DNA of 64,000 nucleotides from Bacteroidota bacterium. GTDB lineage: Bacteria; Bacteroidota; Bacteroidia; Chitinophagales; Chitinophagaceae. The DNA lies in contig SYIK01000006.1 in assembly GCA_005798905.1 (NCBI GenBank), positions 98,097-162,096 of the forward strand, in the 5' to 3' direction. This document shows, in pieces, positions 35,057 through 43,208 of this stretch (position 1 is the stretch's first letter; the number at the start of each line of letters is the position of its first letter). The translations under genes and the position numbers were made by a program. The notes beneath the pieces are model-generated. The model searched no databases. It was not told the origin of the DNA and saw only the letters and a program-made list of their open reading frames with translations.

Positions 35057-35810
35057 TAATATAATTTCTGTAAAAAATCTTGTCAAAAATTACGGTGAAG
35101 TTTCAGCGGTGAGAGGAATAAGCTTTGATGTAATTGAAGGAGAAATATTTGGATTACTTGGCCCGAACGGAGCTGGAAAATCAACTACGTTGGAAATAAT
35201 TGAAACACTTCGAGATAAAACTAGTGGCGATATTTGGGTGAATGGATTTAACTTGGATCAACAACCCGATGAGATAAAAAAAGTAATAGGCGTTCAATTG
35301 CAAACAAGTGGTTTTTATCCTTCTTTAAATTTGTTGGAATTGATTCAACTTTTTTGCGGGTTGTATAATCGCGATGTGGATGGAATGGAACTTTTGGATT
35401 TAGTAAATTTAAAAGAAAAAGCAAAAGCCCAAGTCAAACAATTAAGTGGTGGACAAAAGCAACGGTTTTCCATTGCCACAACACTCATCAACAAACCAAA
35501 AATTATTTTTTTAGATGAACCCACAACTGGCCTCGATCCGCAAGCAAGAAGAAGTTTATGGGAATTGATAAAAGGAATTCGTGCAAAAGGGACAACGGTA
35601 ATTATTACAACGCATTATATGGACGAAGCCGAAGTGCTTTGCGATAGAGTTGCAATCATTGATTCCGGAAAAATAATCGCGTTGGATACACCGGAAAAAT
35701 TAGTAGATCAATTGGTGGCAACTGGTTTTGAAAGACCGAAAGAAATGAAAAAAGCAAATTTGGAAGATGTGTTTATTCAATTAACAGGACATGCATTACG
35801 AGAGGAATAA
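35049..35810 (+). CDS. ABC transporter ATP-binding protein (DrrA/CcmA-like), without adjacent permease
   Basis: 253 residues, a complete ATPase: Walker A LLGPNGAGKSTTLEII, signature QLSGGQKQRFSIATTL, Walker B IIFLDEPTTGLDPQARRSLW, H-loop VIITTHYMDEAEVLCDRVAI. The C-terminal NLEDVFIQLTGHALREE is the usual end of ABC-2 exporters' ATPases. An ABC-2 permease should be its partner, but neither neighbour encodes one, so it must be elsewhere in the genome or lost. The ATG overlaps the fbp stop by eight bases; the YfiT-like gene follows 11 bases on. The three genes look like one operon with unrelated functions. Confidence 0.9.
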   Translation: MINNIISVKNLVKNYGEVSAVRGISFDVIEGEIFGLLGPNGAGKSTTLEIIETLRDKTSGDIWVNGFNLDQQPDEIKKVIGVQLQTSGFYPSLNLLELIQLFCGLYNRDVDGMELLDLVNLKEKAKAQVKQLSGGQKQRFSIATTLINKPKIIFLDEPTTGLDPQARRSLWELIKGIRAKGTTVIITTHYMDEAEVLCDRVAIIDSGKIIALDTPEKLVDQLVATGFERPKEMKKANLEDVFIQLTGHALREE

Positions 35811-35821
35811 AAATTGAGAAT

Positions 35822-36358
35822 ATGATTAATGAAATCGAAAAATTAAAATATCCAATTGGAAAATTTGTATTACATCCATTTTCTTTAGAAGCGAAAGAAG
35901 AAATGTTAAACGACATAAAATTTTTGCCAACATTGCTAGAAGCATCACTTGAAAACTTGGATGAATCTCAATTGAATACGCCGTATCGTGAAGAAGGGTG
36001 GACTGTTCAGCAAGTTGTACATCATTTGGCAGACAGCCACATGCATGCATATTGCAGATTCAAACTTGCAGTAACTGAAAACAATCCTACTATTAAAACT
36101 TACAATGAAAAACAATGGGCGGAATTAAGCGATGTTCAATTGCCCATAAATATTTCAATCACTTTGTTACATGCGTTGCATCTTCGCTGGTTCGAATTTA
36201 TGCATTGTCTTACTGAAGATCAATGGAATGAATGTTCAATTTTTCATCCCGATAAAAATATGAAAATGAATTTATGGTTAATGCTTTGCATTTATTCTTG
36301 GCATGGGAAACATCATGTTGCGCATATTACTTCATTGCGCGAAAGAATGCAATGGTGA
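35822..36358 (+). CDS. YfiT/BstA-like DinB-fold thiol transferase (probable bacillithiol S-transferase type)
   Basis: 178 residues, the same length as Bacillus YfiT and closely matching its blocks: LKYPIGKFVLHPFS near the N-terminus, TPYREEGWTVQQVVHHLADS, then IYSWHGKHHVAHITSL. The three metal ligands of the DinB/YfiT fold are predicted as His67, His161 and His165. Relatives in Firmicutes conjugate bacillithiol to electrophiles or act as metal-dependent hydrolases; with bshB1 and bshC in the same window, a bacillithiol-linked detoxification role is a reasonable inference. The 3' end overlaps folC by 27 bases. Confidence 0.87.
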   Translation: MINEIEKLKYPIGKFVLHPFSLEAKEEMLNDIKFLPTLLEASLENLDESQLNTPYREEGWTVQQVVHHLADSHMHAYCRFKLAVTENNPTIKTYNEKQWAELSDVQLPINISITLLHALHLRWFEFMHCLTEDQWNECSIFHPDKNMKMNLWLMLCIYSWHGKHHVAHITSLRERMQW

Positions 36359-37645
36359 TATTTTTACTTCTCCAACTAAAAACACACTTCCACAAACAAG
36401 TATCAAATCTTTTTTCGAAGCTTTTGTTTTTGCTGCTTGCAAAGCCGCAGAAACATTGGGGTATTCATTTCCAATTAAATTTAATAGGAAAGCATTTTGT
36501 CGCAACTCTGTTGCGGACAAAGCACGCGAAATAGAGGATTGAGTAAAATAATAGTGTGCATTTTTTGGAAGCAACGACAATACTTTTTCAATTTCTTTAT
36601 CTTTTACAAATCCAATTACCAAATGCAATTCATTGAAAGAACTAGTTTCAATTTGACGAAGCAGTTGAAAAATTCCATCCTCGTTGTGTGCAACATCCAA
36701 AACAATTTGTGGAGATTCTTGAATTATTTCCCATCTTCCGTGAAGTCCTGTTTGTTTTTTTGTATTTGCTAATCCGAACCGAATCGCTTCATCACTAATA
36801 TTAAAATTTTGTTGTTTTAATATTTCACAAGCTTCAAGAACAGTACAAAGATTTTTAGATTGATAAATTCCAACTAAATCCAATTGATAGTTTTTAGCAA
36901 TTGGATTATTTTTTTCTTCTATTTCAACATCAAGTTTTTGGGTTTCCCATACTAAATTTTTAGCAACTCTTTTTTTAGAAGCAATTGAAAGTGGTGCATT
37001 TTTTTGTTTTGCAATTGATTCAAAAACAGAAATTGTTTCGGGTAAAATTTCGCCAATTACTACAGGAATTCCTGGCTTGATAATTCCTGCTTTTTCAGTG
37101 GCAATTTTTTCTAAAGTATCGCCTAACAAATTCATGTGATCCCAACCAATATTGGTGATAATTGAAAGTTTTGGAGTGATAATATTCGTGCTGTCTAATC
37201 GGCCACCAAGGCCAACTTCAATGATGGCAACATCTACTTGTTGCTGTGCAAAATATTCGAAGGCCATTGCAACTGAAATTTCAAAAAAACTTGGATTAAT
37301 TTCTTCTATTATCGGTTTTATTTTTTCAGTAAAATCAATAACAAAATTTTCTGAAATTTCTATCCCGTTTATTTTAATTCGTTCTCTGAAATCATATAAA
37401 TGAGGAGAAGTGTGCAAGCCGGTTTTATATCCCGAAGATTGTAAAATGGAAGCCAATAGGTGACTGACTGATCCTTTTCCATTTGTGCCGGCTACATGAA
37501 TCGATTTAAATTTCTGTTGCGGATTCTCAAGAAAATTGCAAATTTTTATGATGTTGCTTAAATCATTCTTTAACGCTGCGGGGCCAATCCGACTGTACAT
37601 GGGAAGTCGTGAAAAAAGATAATCGATTGTTTCGGAGTAAAGCAT
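36332..37645 (-). CDS. folC: Bifunctional folylpolyglutamate synthase/dihydrofolate synthase
   Basis: 437 residues of the Mur-ligase superfamily. ATP P-loop SIHVAGTNGKGSVSHLLASI; VAIIEVGLGGRLDSTNIITP; NIGWDHMNLLGDTLEKIATE, which binds metal; the C-terminal domain starts around LHGRWEIIQESPQIVLDVAH. It adds glutamate to dihydropteroate and folates. It is last in a minus-strand run tonB - small membrane protein - folC, with gaps of one and 13 bases. Confidence 0.95.
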   Translation of the reverse strand: MLYSETIDYLFSRLPMYSRIGPAALKNDLSNIIKICNFLENPQQKFKSIHVAGTNGKGSVSHLLASILQSSGYKTGLHTSPHLYDFRERIKINGIEISENFVIDFTEKIKPIIEEINPSFFEISVAMAFEYFAQQQVDVAIIEVGLGGRLDSTNIITPKLSIITNIGWDHMNLLGDTLEKIATEKAGIIKPGIPVVIGEILPETISVFESIAKQKNAPLSIASKKRVAKNLVWETQKLDVEIEEKNNPIAKNYQLDLVGIYQSKNLCTVLEACEILKQQNFNISDEAIRFGLANTKKQTGLHGRWEIIQESPQIVLDVAHNEDGIFQLLRQIETSSFNELHLVIGFVKDKEIEKVLSLLPKNAHYYFTQSSISRALSATELRQNAFLLNLIGNEYPNVSAALQAAKTKASKKDLILVCGSVFLVGEVKISPLHSFAQ

Positions 37646-37658
37646 TATTTAGAAAAAA

Positions 37659-37853
37659 TTAGCTTTCTTTTTTAAGTGGAATGATTTTTAAAATTGCTAA
37701 AATCAAAGAAACAATAAAAGTAAATAATGAAATCATTAGTAATTCATCTTCACCTTTTAAATGGGAAATTTTAAAATAAAAGGCAATAAAAAATAAAATA
37801 CATCCAACCAATAATAATAGTATTGGCAACTTTAGAAATTGAAGAATTTTCAT
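37659..37853 (-). CDS. Small two-helix membrane protein
   Basis: 64 residues with two hydrophobic helices (LPILLLLVGCILFFIAFYF and LLMISLFTFIVSLILAILKI), separated by a short charged loop and ending in a basic tail. It begins one base after the tonB stop and ends 13 bases before folC, so it is almost certainly expressed with them. I do not recognise the family. A helper of the TonB complex is conceivable from position only. Confidence 0.65.
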   Translation of the reverse strand: MKILQFLKLPILLLLVGCILFFIAFYFKISHLKGEDELLMISLFTFIVSLILAILKIIPLKKES

Positions 37854-37854
37854 A

Positions 37855-38652
37855 TTAATTTTTTAGTTTGAAATTGAAAATAACTGTTCCTTTTTGTCCG
37901 TTTTCTGAACTGCCCAATTTTAATTCAAAGGCTCTACGTCGAGCTATTTCAATGAGTTTTCGATTAGTGGTTGTTGAGCCACGTGCTTGGTAATTTGCAG
38001 CAGAAACAATTCCGTTTGCTTCGGCAATAATATCAATTGCAACTTTTGCATTTTCATTAAATTCATCTTCAAAACTTTGATCAGCAATTTGCAAAATTTT
38101 AACTCCAAAATTTTTTCGGGAACCGGAATAGTTCGGAGCACCAGGCGTTCCGTTGTTAATTCCTTGATCAGTTTTGCCTTTTGTAATTCCTTCGCTCGTA
38201 CCTGGTTTATAAGTTTCGGCAGCATTTGCTTCAGTTCCTTTTTCGCCAATAATTTTTCCTAAAATAGCTTTCGGTTTTGCTTTTACAGGTTTCGGTTCTG
38301 TATTTATTTTAGCAACTGTGGTTTTTTTTATGGGTGAACTTTTTATTGCTGGAGCGATTTCATCTTTTTCGTTTGTTTCAAATTCTTTGCTATTATTTGC
38401 AACAATTGTTGCCGGAGGTGAATTATTTAAATTAGTTTGTGGTGTTGGTTCTTCGGTTAGTTGAGGTTGGTCGTTTCCAAATCCTAATTCATTGTTTCCG
38501 AGATTTACTTCAATAAAGTCCTGTTGTACAAAAATTTCGTTTTTGGGAAGTGGCCATTTTAGAAAAATGAAAATTAAAATCAACAATGCAGTAAAAAGCA
38601 GTGTAATATAAAATGCTTTTACATTGTTTGATTTTTCAAAACCGGTTACCAC
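37855..38652 (-). CDS. Energy transducer TonB-like protein
   Basis: 265 residues. One N-terminal membrane anchor (AFYITLLFTALLILIFIFLKW, ~14-34); a periplasmic Pro/Lys/Thr-rich linker (~70-145, with TEPKPVKAKPKA); and a C-terminal ~75-residue domain (NAKVAIDIIAEANGIVSAAN ending GTVIFNFKLKN), consistent with a TonB/TolA-like C-terminal fold. It would couple inner-membrane proton-motive force to outer-membrane receptors. ExbB/ExbD genes, commonly upstream in relatives, are not here. The start is GTG at 38652, 21 bases from a perfect box; no ATG is available nearby. Confidence 0.8.
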   Translation of the reverse strand: MVTGFEKSNNVKAFYITLLFTALLILIFIFLKWPLPKNEIFVQQDFIEVNLGNNELGFGNDQPQLTEEPTPQTNLNNSPPATIVANNSKEFETNEKDEIAPAIKSSPIKKTTVAKINTEPKPVKAKPKAILGKIIGEKGTEANAAETYKPGTSEGITKGKTDQGINNGTPGAPNYSGSRKNFGVKILQIADQSFEDEFNENAKVAIDIIAEANGIVSAANYQARGSTTTNRKLIEIARRRAFELKLGSSENGQKGTVIFNFKLKN

Positions 38653-38673
38653 TTTTTTAAAATTTGTTGCTTA

Positions 38674-38681
38674 CAAATTTA
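38674..38681 (-). promoter_or_regulatory. -7 promoter box of the tonB-folC operon
   Basis: TAAATTTG on the minus strand, a perfect TAnnTTTG match, 21 bases before the GTG at 38652. Confidence 0.6.
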
Positions 38682-38754
38682 GATAAGTATTTTTTATTTC
38701 AATCAAAGGCTTTTGTTAAAAGGGGAACATTACGAAATGAATAACAGTTCAGTT

Positions 38755-39672
38755 TTAAATACTTGGTTTTACTTTCCAATTAGCAACTGCTATTCCCACA
38801 AAAACGAGTGCCATACTTACGATATGAATAATTGTAAATATTTCGTTTAAAAAAAATACTGCTTCGATTGTTGTAAAAATTGGAATCAAGTTTCCAAAGA
38901 GTGCAGTTCTTCCAGCTCCTAGTTTGGAGATAGCTTTATTCCAAAATAAAAATGAGATTACGGATGTTCCCATTCCTAAATAAATTATAATTGAAAATAG
39001 ATTCAAATTCCATTTTATAGGGAATGAGTAGGTCATTTCATAAATAAAAAAAGGGAAAAGTAGTAAGGTTCCAAATGCAAAAATTGTGAATAAAAAATTT
39101 AACGAAGAAATGCCTTTTGGTTTGCTTTTTACTAATGTATTATAAACTGCAAAACAAATAGCGGCAAGTAAAATCAAGAGATCTCCTTTAGTAAAACGCA
39201 ATTGCAGTAAATTTTGAAAATTCCCTTTTGATAATAGCAATAGGATACCTGAAACACAAAATCCAACTCCAAAAAATTTTTGCCATCCAATTTTTTCTTT
39301 CAGAAAAATTCGTGAAAGTATGATTGAAATTATAGGAGAAGCCGTTGTGCCAATTAATGCAAGGTTAATAGCAGAGCTGTAATGGCCGGCCCAATAAACT
39401 AATGTATTAAAAAGTGCAATTCCGGAAAATGAAATCCAAAATAAATAAACCCACGCATTTTTAATTGCAGTCCATTCTTTTAAAATAGAACTTTTAATAA
39501 ACGGAAAAAGTAGAATTGTAGCACATAGCCAACGAAAAAAAGAAAGACTAATTGGTGGAATTATTTTTGTAACGCCTTTCGCAATTATAAAATTACCCGA
39601 CCAAATTAGCGTGGCGATTATTGCTAATACAATTCCTGCTTCTTTTTTATTTTTTAGAAATTCAAAATTCAT
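38755..39672 (-). CDS. EamA/DMT-family transporter
   Basis: 305 residues with ten predicted membrane helices in two EamA repeats: the first begins GIVLAIIATLIWSGNFIIAK and the second GDLLILLAAICFAVYNTLVK. The 'W-G-x-N-F' opening is typical. Such proteins export amino acids, metabolites or nucleotide-derived compounds; the substrate cannot be read. It ends the minus-strand run that starts at 42617 (34 bases after the radical SAM stop), so it may export a product of that operon. Confidence 0.87.
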   Translation of the reverse strand: MNFEFLKNKKEAGIVLAIIATLIWSGNFIIAKGVTKIIPPISLSFFRWLCATILLFPFIKSSILKEWTAIKNAWVYLFWISFSGIALFNTLVYWAGHYSSAINLALIGTTASPIISIILSRIFLKEKIGWQKFFGVGFCVSGILLLLSKGNFQNLLQLRFTKGDLLILLAAICFAVYNTLVKSKPKGISSLNFLFTIFAFGTLLLFPFFIYEMTYSFPIKWNLNLFSIIIYLGMGTSVISFLFWNKAISKLGAGRTALFGNLIPIFTTIEAVFFLNEIFTIIHIVSMALVFVGIAVANWKVKPSI

Positions 39673-39706
39673 TTGGCTTACGATAATAATTAGATTTCAT
39701 TATTTT

Positions 39707-41005
39707 TCAATGTGCAAAATCTAATTCATAGTTTCCTTTGATTCTTTCCATAGGAGGGTTGAAATATCCGAATTTTAGATTTGGAAATTCTTCGCGAATT
39801 AATTGCATTAGTTGCCCCACACCAAGTCGTTCGCCTGTTTCGGTTGCACCAATCTTTCCAAGATACCAATCGGGATCGATATTAAAATTTCGCCATTGAA
39901 TCATATTCAAATCTGTTTCGCGAATAAATTTTCGCAGTGCTTCGTATTCGTCCACGCTGTCAGTCATTCCCGGGAAAACAAAATAATTTATTGAAGCCCA
40001 TCCGCCAAAACTTCGAACAACTTTTATACTTTCCGCAAGTGCTTCAAATGTATAATTGTTGGGGCGGTAATACGCTTCGTAAATATTTTTTCGAACAGAA
40101 TTTGTACTTACTCGAATTGAATTTAATCCTGCCATGCATAATTTTTTTACAGCATCAGGATTTGAACCATTCGTGTTAATATTAATGCTTCCTTTTGAAC
40201 TATGTTTTCTGATTTCAATTATTGATTCACGTATTGTTTCCCACATCAAAAGCGGTTCTCCTTCGCAACCTTGGCCAAAACTTACAACAGGAAAAGGTGC
40301 TGTTTCCAAATGCGGAACGGTGAATTCTACAATTTCTTCTGCAGATGGTTTAAAAGTTAATCGGTCTTGCGTTGATGTTATTGTTTCTTCCTGCGGTTGA
40401 AATGAAATGCAACCCAAACAATTTGCATTGCAAGCCGGCGAAACGGGTACAGGACATTCCCATCGCCCAAGTGAAAAATTTCTTGCTGCTGGACAATGAT
40501 AAGTTTGACAACAATTTTCCATCAAATGATTTACTAATCGATTGTGCGGATATGAAGTCAACAAATTAGCTGCACCACTGTTAATTTCAGTTTGATTATA
40601 TCCAACTGATTCTTGTCGAATATCATTTTCAATTCTTACCGCGGGCACATAAAATTTATTATTAAACCAACCTGCTGCTGTGTAACAAAACAAGGGCAAA
40701 GTGGGTGCATTTGGCGTCGATTCAAATGCAGCAATATAAAAACCGGTATGTGCAGGAGGAATAAATGCAGCTACTGCCCAACCTTTTTCGCAGAGCCGCA
40801 TTTCGCCGGTTAGTGTGTCAATTCCAATTGCTTTTCGTTCTGGTAATTCGTACAAAGACCCACCTTTGGGCAATTCAATCCAATCATTCAAATCGATGGA
40901 AACTGCATCCCAGCTGGATCTTCCGCTTGCAAATAAAGAAGTGTCTTCGAAAATATTCCCTTTGCCATCTGAGTATAATAAATAAGGAGATTGCTTGAGT
41001 TGCAT
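39707..41005 (-). CDS. Radical SAM protein with long N-terminal extension
   Basis: 432 residues. The iron-sulfur motif is Cys192-x3-Cys196-x2-Cys199 (ACNANCLGCISF). The barrel includes VVSFGQGCEGEPLL (the G-x-G-E-P type SAM loop), SININTNGSNPD and GLNSIRVSTNSV. The first ~185 residues are unusual: beta-rich, with CYTAAGWFNN and several further Cys (C165, C166, C171, C184) that could bind another cluster or zinc. The reaction is unknown. It lies 12 bases downstream of a small membrane protein in the ureohydrolase operon. It is not a close match to any maturase I recognise. Confidence 0.85.
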   Translation of the reverse strand: MQLKQSPYLLYSDGKGNIFEDTSLFASGRSSWDAVSIDLNDWIELPKGGSLYELPERKAIGIDTLTGEMRLCEKGWAVAAFIPPAHTGFYIAAFESTPNAPTLPLFCYTAAGWFNNKFYVPAVRIENDIRQESVGYNQTEINSGAANLLTSYPHNRLVNHLMENCCQTYHCPAARNFSLGRWECPVPVSPACNANCLGCISFQPQEETITSTQDRLTFKPSAEEIVEFTVPHLETAPFPVVSFGQGCEGEPLLMWETIRESIIEIRKHSSKGSININTNGSNPDAVKKLCMAGLNSIRVSTNSVRKNIYEAYYRPNNYTFEALAESIKVVRSFGGWASINYFVFPGMTDSVDEYEALRKFIRETDLNMIQWRNFNIDPDWYLGKIGATETGERLGVGQLMQLIREEFPNLKFGYFNPPMERIKGNYELDFAH

Positions 41006-41017
41006 GTTTATTTAAAA

Positions 41018-41563
41018 TTAAGAAACTGATTTTTTATTAAGCTGCTCCTGACAAAATTGATTGAATTGTATTTCATCAACGGAAAATTTATCAGTTGATT
41101 CAATAATTTCATTTTGAAAAATTTTATTGTTTTTTAAATCAATAGTCAAAATTCCATCTTTTAAAATCACATTCGAAACGGTTTCCCACAAAATATTTTT
41201 TTTAGGAAATGAAGGGTAAATTATTTTCTCAATTAGAAAAACAGTTTTCAATTTTCTGCTTACAATTACACTTAGTAAAATAAGAAATAAAGTAAGAATT
41301 GTAAACCAACCAAGTCTTAAATTTATCCAAATAATTGCTGTCATAATCAAAAACACTCCTTCAAATTGTTTTTGTTTTTTTTTGTAAATAAACACTGCGA
41401 TAAAATACACTATGATAGAAATCAATACTACTATTGATGATTTTGAATTAGCTTGAAACATTGAAAATAATAATACAAAAACATTAGCGATTAAGAAAAG
41501 CCAATTTAAAACACGGTAAGTTTTTAGGTTTTCGTTTTTAAGATGTAATTCAAATTTTTGCAT
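41018..41563 (-). CDS. Unknown membrane protein
   Basis: 181 residues. The first ~110 contain four hydrophobic segments (VLNWLFLIANVFVLLFSMF, IVVLISIIVYFIAVFIY, GVFLIMTAIIWINL, WFTILTLFLILLSVIVS); the remainder is a soluble tail with ILTIDLKNNKIFQNEIIE. No family is recognised. The gene is packed between the ureohydrolase (10 bases) and the radical SAM gene (12 bases), so it belongs to that operon. Confidence 0.7.
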   Translation of the reverse strand: MQKFELHLKNENLKTYRVLNWLFLIANVFVLLFSMFQANSKSSIVVLISIIVYFIAVFIYKKKQKQFEGVFLIMTAIIWINLRLGWFTILTLFLILLSVIVSRKLKTVFLIEKIIYPSFPKKNILWETVSNVILKDGILTIDLKNNKIFQNEIIESTDKFSVDEIQFNQFCQEQLNKKSVS

Positions 41564-41573
41564 TGTAGTTAAA

Positions 41574-42617
41574 TTAAGAATTACTTGCGATTAACAAATT
41601 ACAGAGTTTGAAAAGTAAGCGTGCACTTACATTCGCATCCCAATTTGTTTCGCTTATTCCAGTTTCGTTCAAATCGAAACCGATAATTTTTTTACCCGAT
41701 TTTAAAATTGATTTAAAAAGATAGTAAACTTGTTCGGTTTCTAATCCGCCTGGGACGGGAGTTCCCGTGTTTGGACAAAGTTTCGGATCCAATCCGTCAA
41801 CATCAAAACTGATAAATACTTTTTCTGGAAGTTTGCTAACAATTTCATCTACAATTTGTTTCCAAGTTTCTCCTTCGTACATTTTGGCTTTAATGTCGGC
41901 ATCTAAAAAACTTATAATTCTACGACTGTTCTTTTTGGCATAATCCAATTCGCCATCGCTAAAATCTCGAATGCCCACTTGCACTAATTTTTCAATTTGT
42001 GGAATTTCGGACAGTGCATTGTACATAATACTTGCGTGAGAATAAACGAAACCTTCGTAAGCTTGGCGCAAATCGAAGTGTGCATCAATTTGTAAAATTC
42101 CAAAATTTTCATGTTTTTCGGCAATGGCTTTAAAAAAACCAAGTGGAGTGCTGTGATCGCCACCTAAAAGTCCAACTAATTTTCCTTTGTCAAGTAATGA
42201 TTTTGTTTGATCATAAACCCAATTATTGAGAAAAACACTTCCTTCATTTACTTCTCGCAAAGTTTTTTGCATGAACTGATTTTCTTCAACGATATCACCT
42301 TTTGAAATATAGTCGATATACAATTCCGCTTCTCTGCGTAAGTAATCGCTTTTTAGTAAAAGTTTTTTATCCACAGGTCGCATAAAAAATCCTTCTTTCC
42401 AACCATCGGGTGCATTCGTATCAAAAAGATCTACTTGCATACTTGCAGTAAATATATTTTCGGCAGCACGTGCTGTGCCGGCGCCATAACTAACGGTTAC
42501 TTCCCAAGGAACCGGGACAATTATAAGTCTTGCGTTTTCCTCTGTAGTCGGCAGTCCGAAAATATTATTCTTTGGATTTCCGGCATCATCCGGATTAAAA
42601 TTTGAAAGATCAGTCAT
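41574..42617 (-). CDS. Ureohydrolase (arginase/agmatinase/formimidoylglutamase) family enzyme
   Basis: 347 residues. All manganese ligands of the superfamily are present: His155 (GGDHS), Asp178, His180 and Asp182 (DAHFD), Asp272 and Asp274 (SFDVDGLDP). The N-terminal ~85 residues (VPVPWEVTVSYGAGTARAAE) match the agmatinase/formimidoylglutamase group more than arginase. It hydrolyses a guanidino or formimino group; no other histidine-degradation or polyamine gene is nearby, so the substrate is open. It heads a minus-strand operon with a membrane protein, a radical SAM protein and an exporter. Confidence 0.88.
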   Translation of the reverse strand: MTDLSNFNPDDAGNPKNNIFGLPTTEENARLIIVPVPWEVTVSYGAGTARAAENIFTASMQVDLFDTNAPDGWKEGFFMRPVDKKLLLKSDYLRREAELYIDYISKGDIVEENQFMQKTLREVNEGSVFLNNWVYDQTKSLLDKGKLVGLLGGDHSTPLGFFKAIAEKHENFGILQIDAHFDLRQAYEGFVYSHASIMYNALSEIPQIEKLVQVGIRDFSDGELDYAKKNSRRIISFLDADIKAKMYEGETWKQIVDEIVSKLPEKVFISFDVDGLDPKLCPNTGTPVPGGLETEQVYYLFKSILKSGKKIIGFDLNETGISETNWDANVSARLLFKLCNLLIASNS

Positions 42618-42735
42618 AATAAGTGCATTTCAAAAGGGGTGCAAGGTACAAAGAGAAATTTGAAATGGCTCAGAAGCAATTTTTTGATGAAAAAAATGTT
42701 CGATTTTAACTTATATAAAAATGCTGTTTTTAAAT

Positions 42736-42743
42736 TACCTTTG
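42736..42743 (+). promoter_or_regulatory. -7 promoter box of ccmE-ccmF
   Basis: A perfect TACCTTTG, 34 bases before the ccmE ATG at 42778. Confidence 0.62.
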
Positions 42744-42777
42744 CACCGAAATTTTTATACAGATAATTTAGAAGAAA

Positions 42778-43203
42778 ATGAAGAAAGTTAATATTGTTTT
42801 TTTACTGTTAATTACTGCAGCAATTGCCGTGTTGATTAGTTTATTGCCTTATGGCGAAAGCAGCACAATGAGCACTTACGAAACGGTTGGAACAGCTTTT
42901 GAAAAAGCTGGAAAATTTGTTCATTTGGTTGCCCAATTAGATAAATCGAAACCAATTGAATACGATGCAATTAAGAATCCTAATTATTTAAGTTTTACTG
43001 CAATTGATTCTTTGGGAGGTACTGTAAAAGTGATTTATCGTAATGCAAAACCTGACAATTTTGAACATAGTGAGCGTTTGGTAATGAAAGGAAAAATAGT
43101 GGGAAATGAATTTGATTGCAAAGAAATTTTAATGAAATGCCCATCAAAATACACAGATAATAAAAGTAAGATTGAACAAAGTGTAACTAACAATACTAAA
43201 TAA
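42778..43203 (+). CDS. ccmE: Cytochrome c maturation protein CcmE, CxxxY type
   Basis: 141 residues. One N-terminal membrane anchor (VNIVFLLLITAAIAVLISLL) and a periplasmic OB-fold domain with SFTAIDSLGGTVKVIYRNA and FEHSERLVMKGKIVG. CcmE is the periplasmic heme chaperone that hands heme to CcmF. In classical CcmE heme binds covalently to His in HxxxY. Here the corresponding site reads Cys121-Pro-Ser-Lys-Tyr125 (EILMKCPSKY), i.e. the CxxxY variant known from some archaea and deltaproteobacteria. ccmF follows five bases later in the same operon. Confidence 0.9.
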   Translation: MKKVNIVFLLLITAAIAVLISLLPYGESSTMSTYETVGTAFEKAGKFVHLVAQLDKSKPIEYDAIKNPNYLSFTAIDSLGGTVKVIYRNAKPDNFEHSERLVMKGKIVGNEFDCKEILMKCPSKYTDNKSKIEQSVTNNTK

Positions 43204-43208
43204 TTTTC

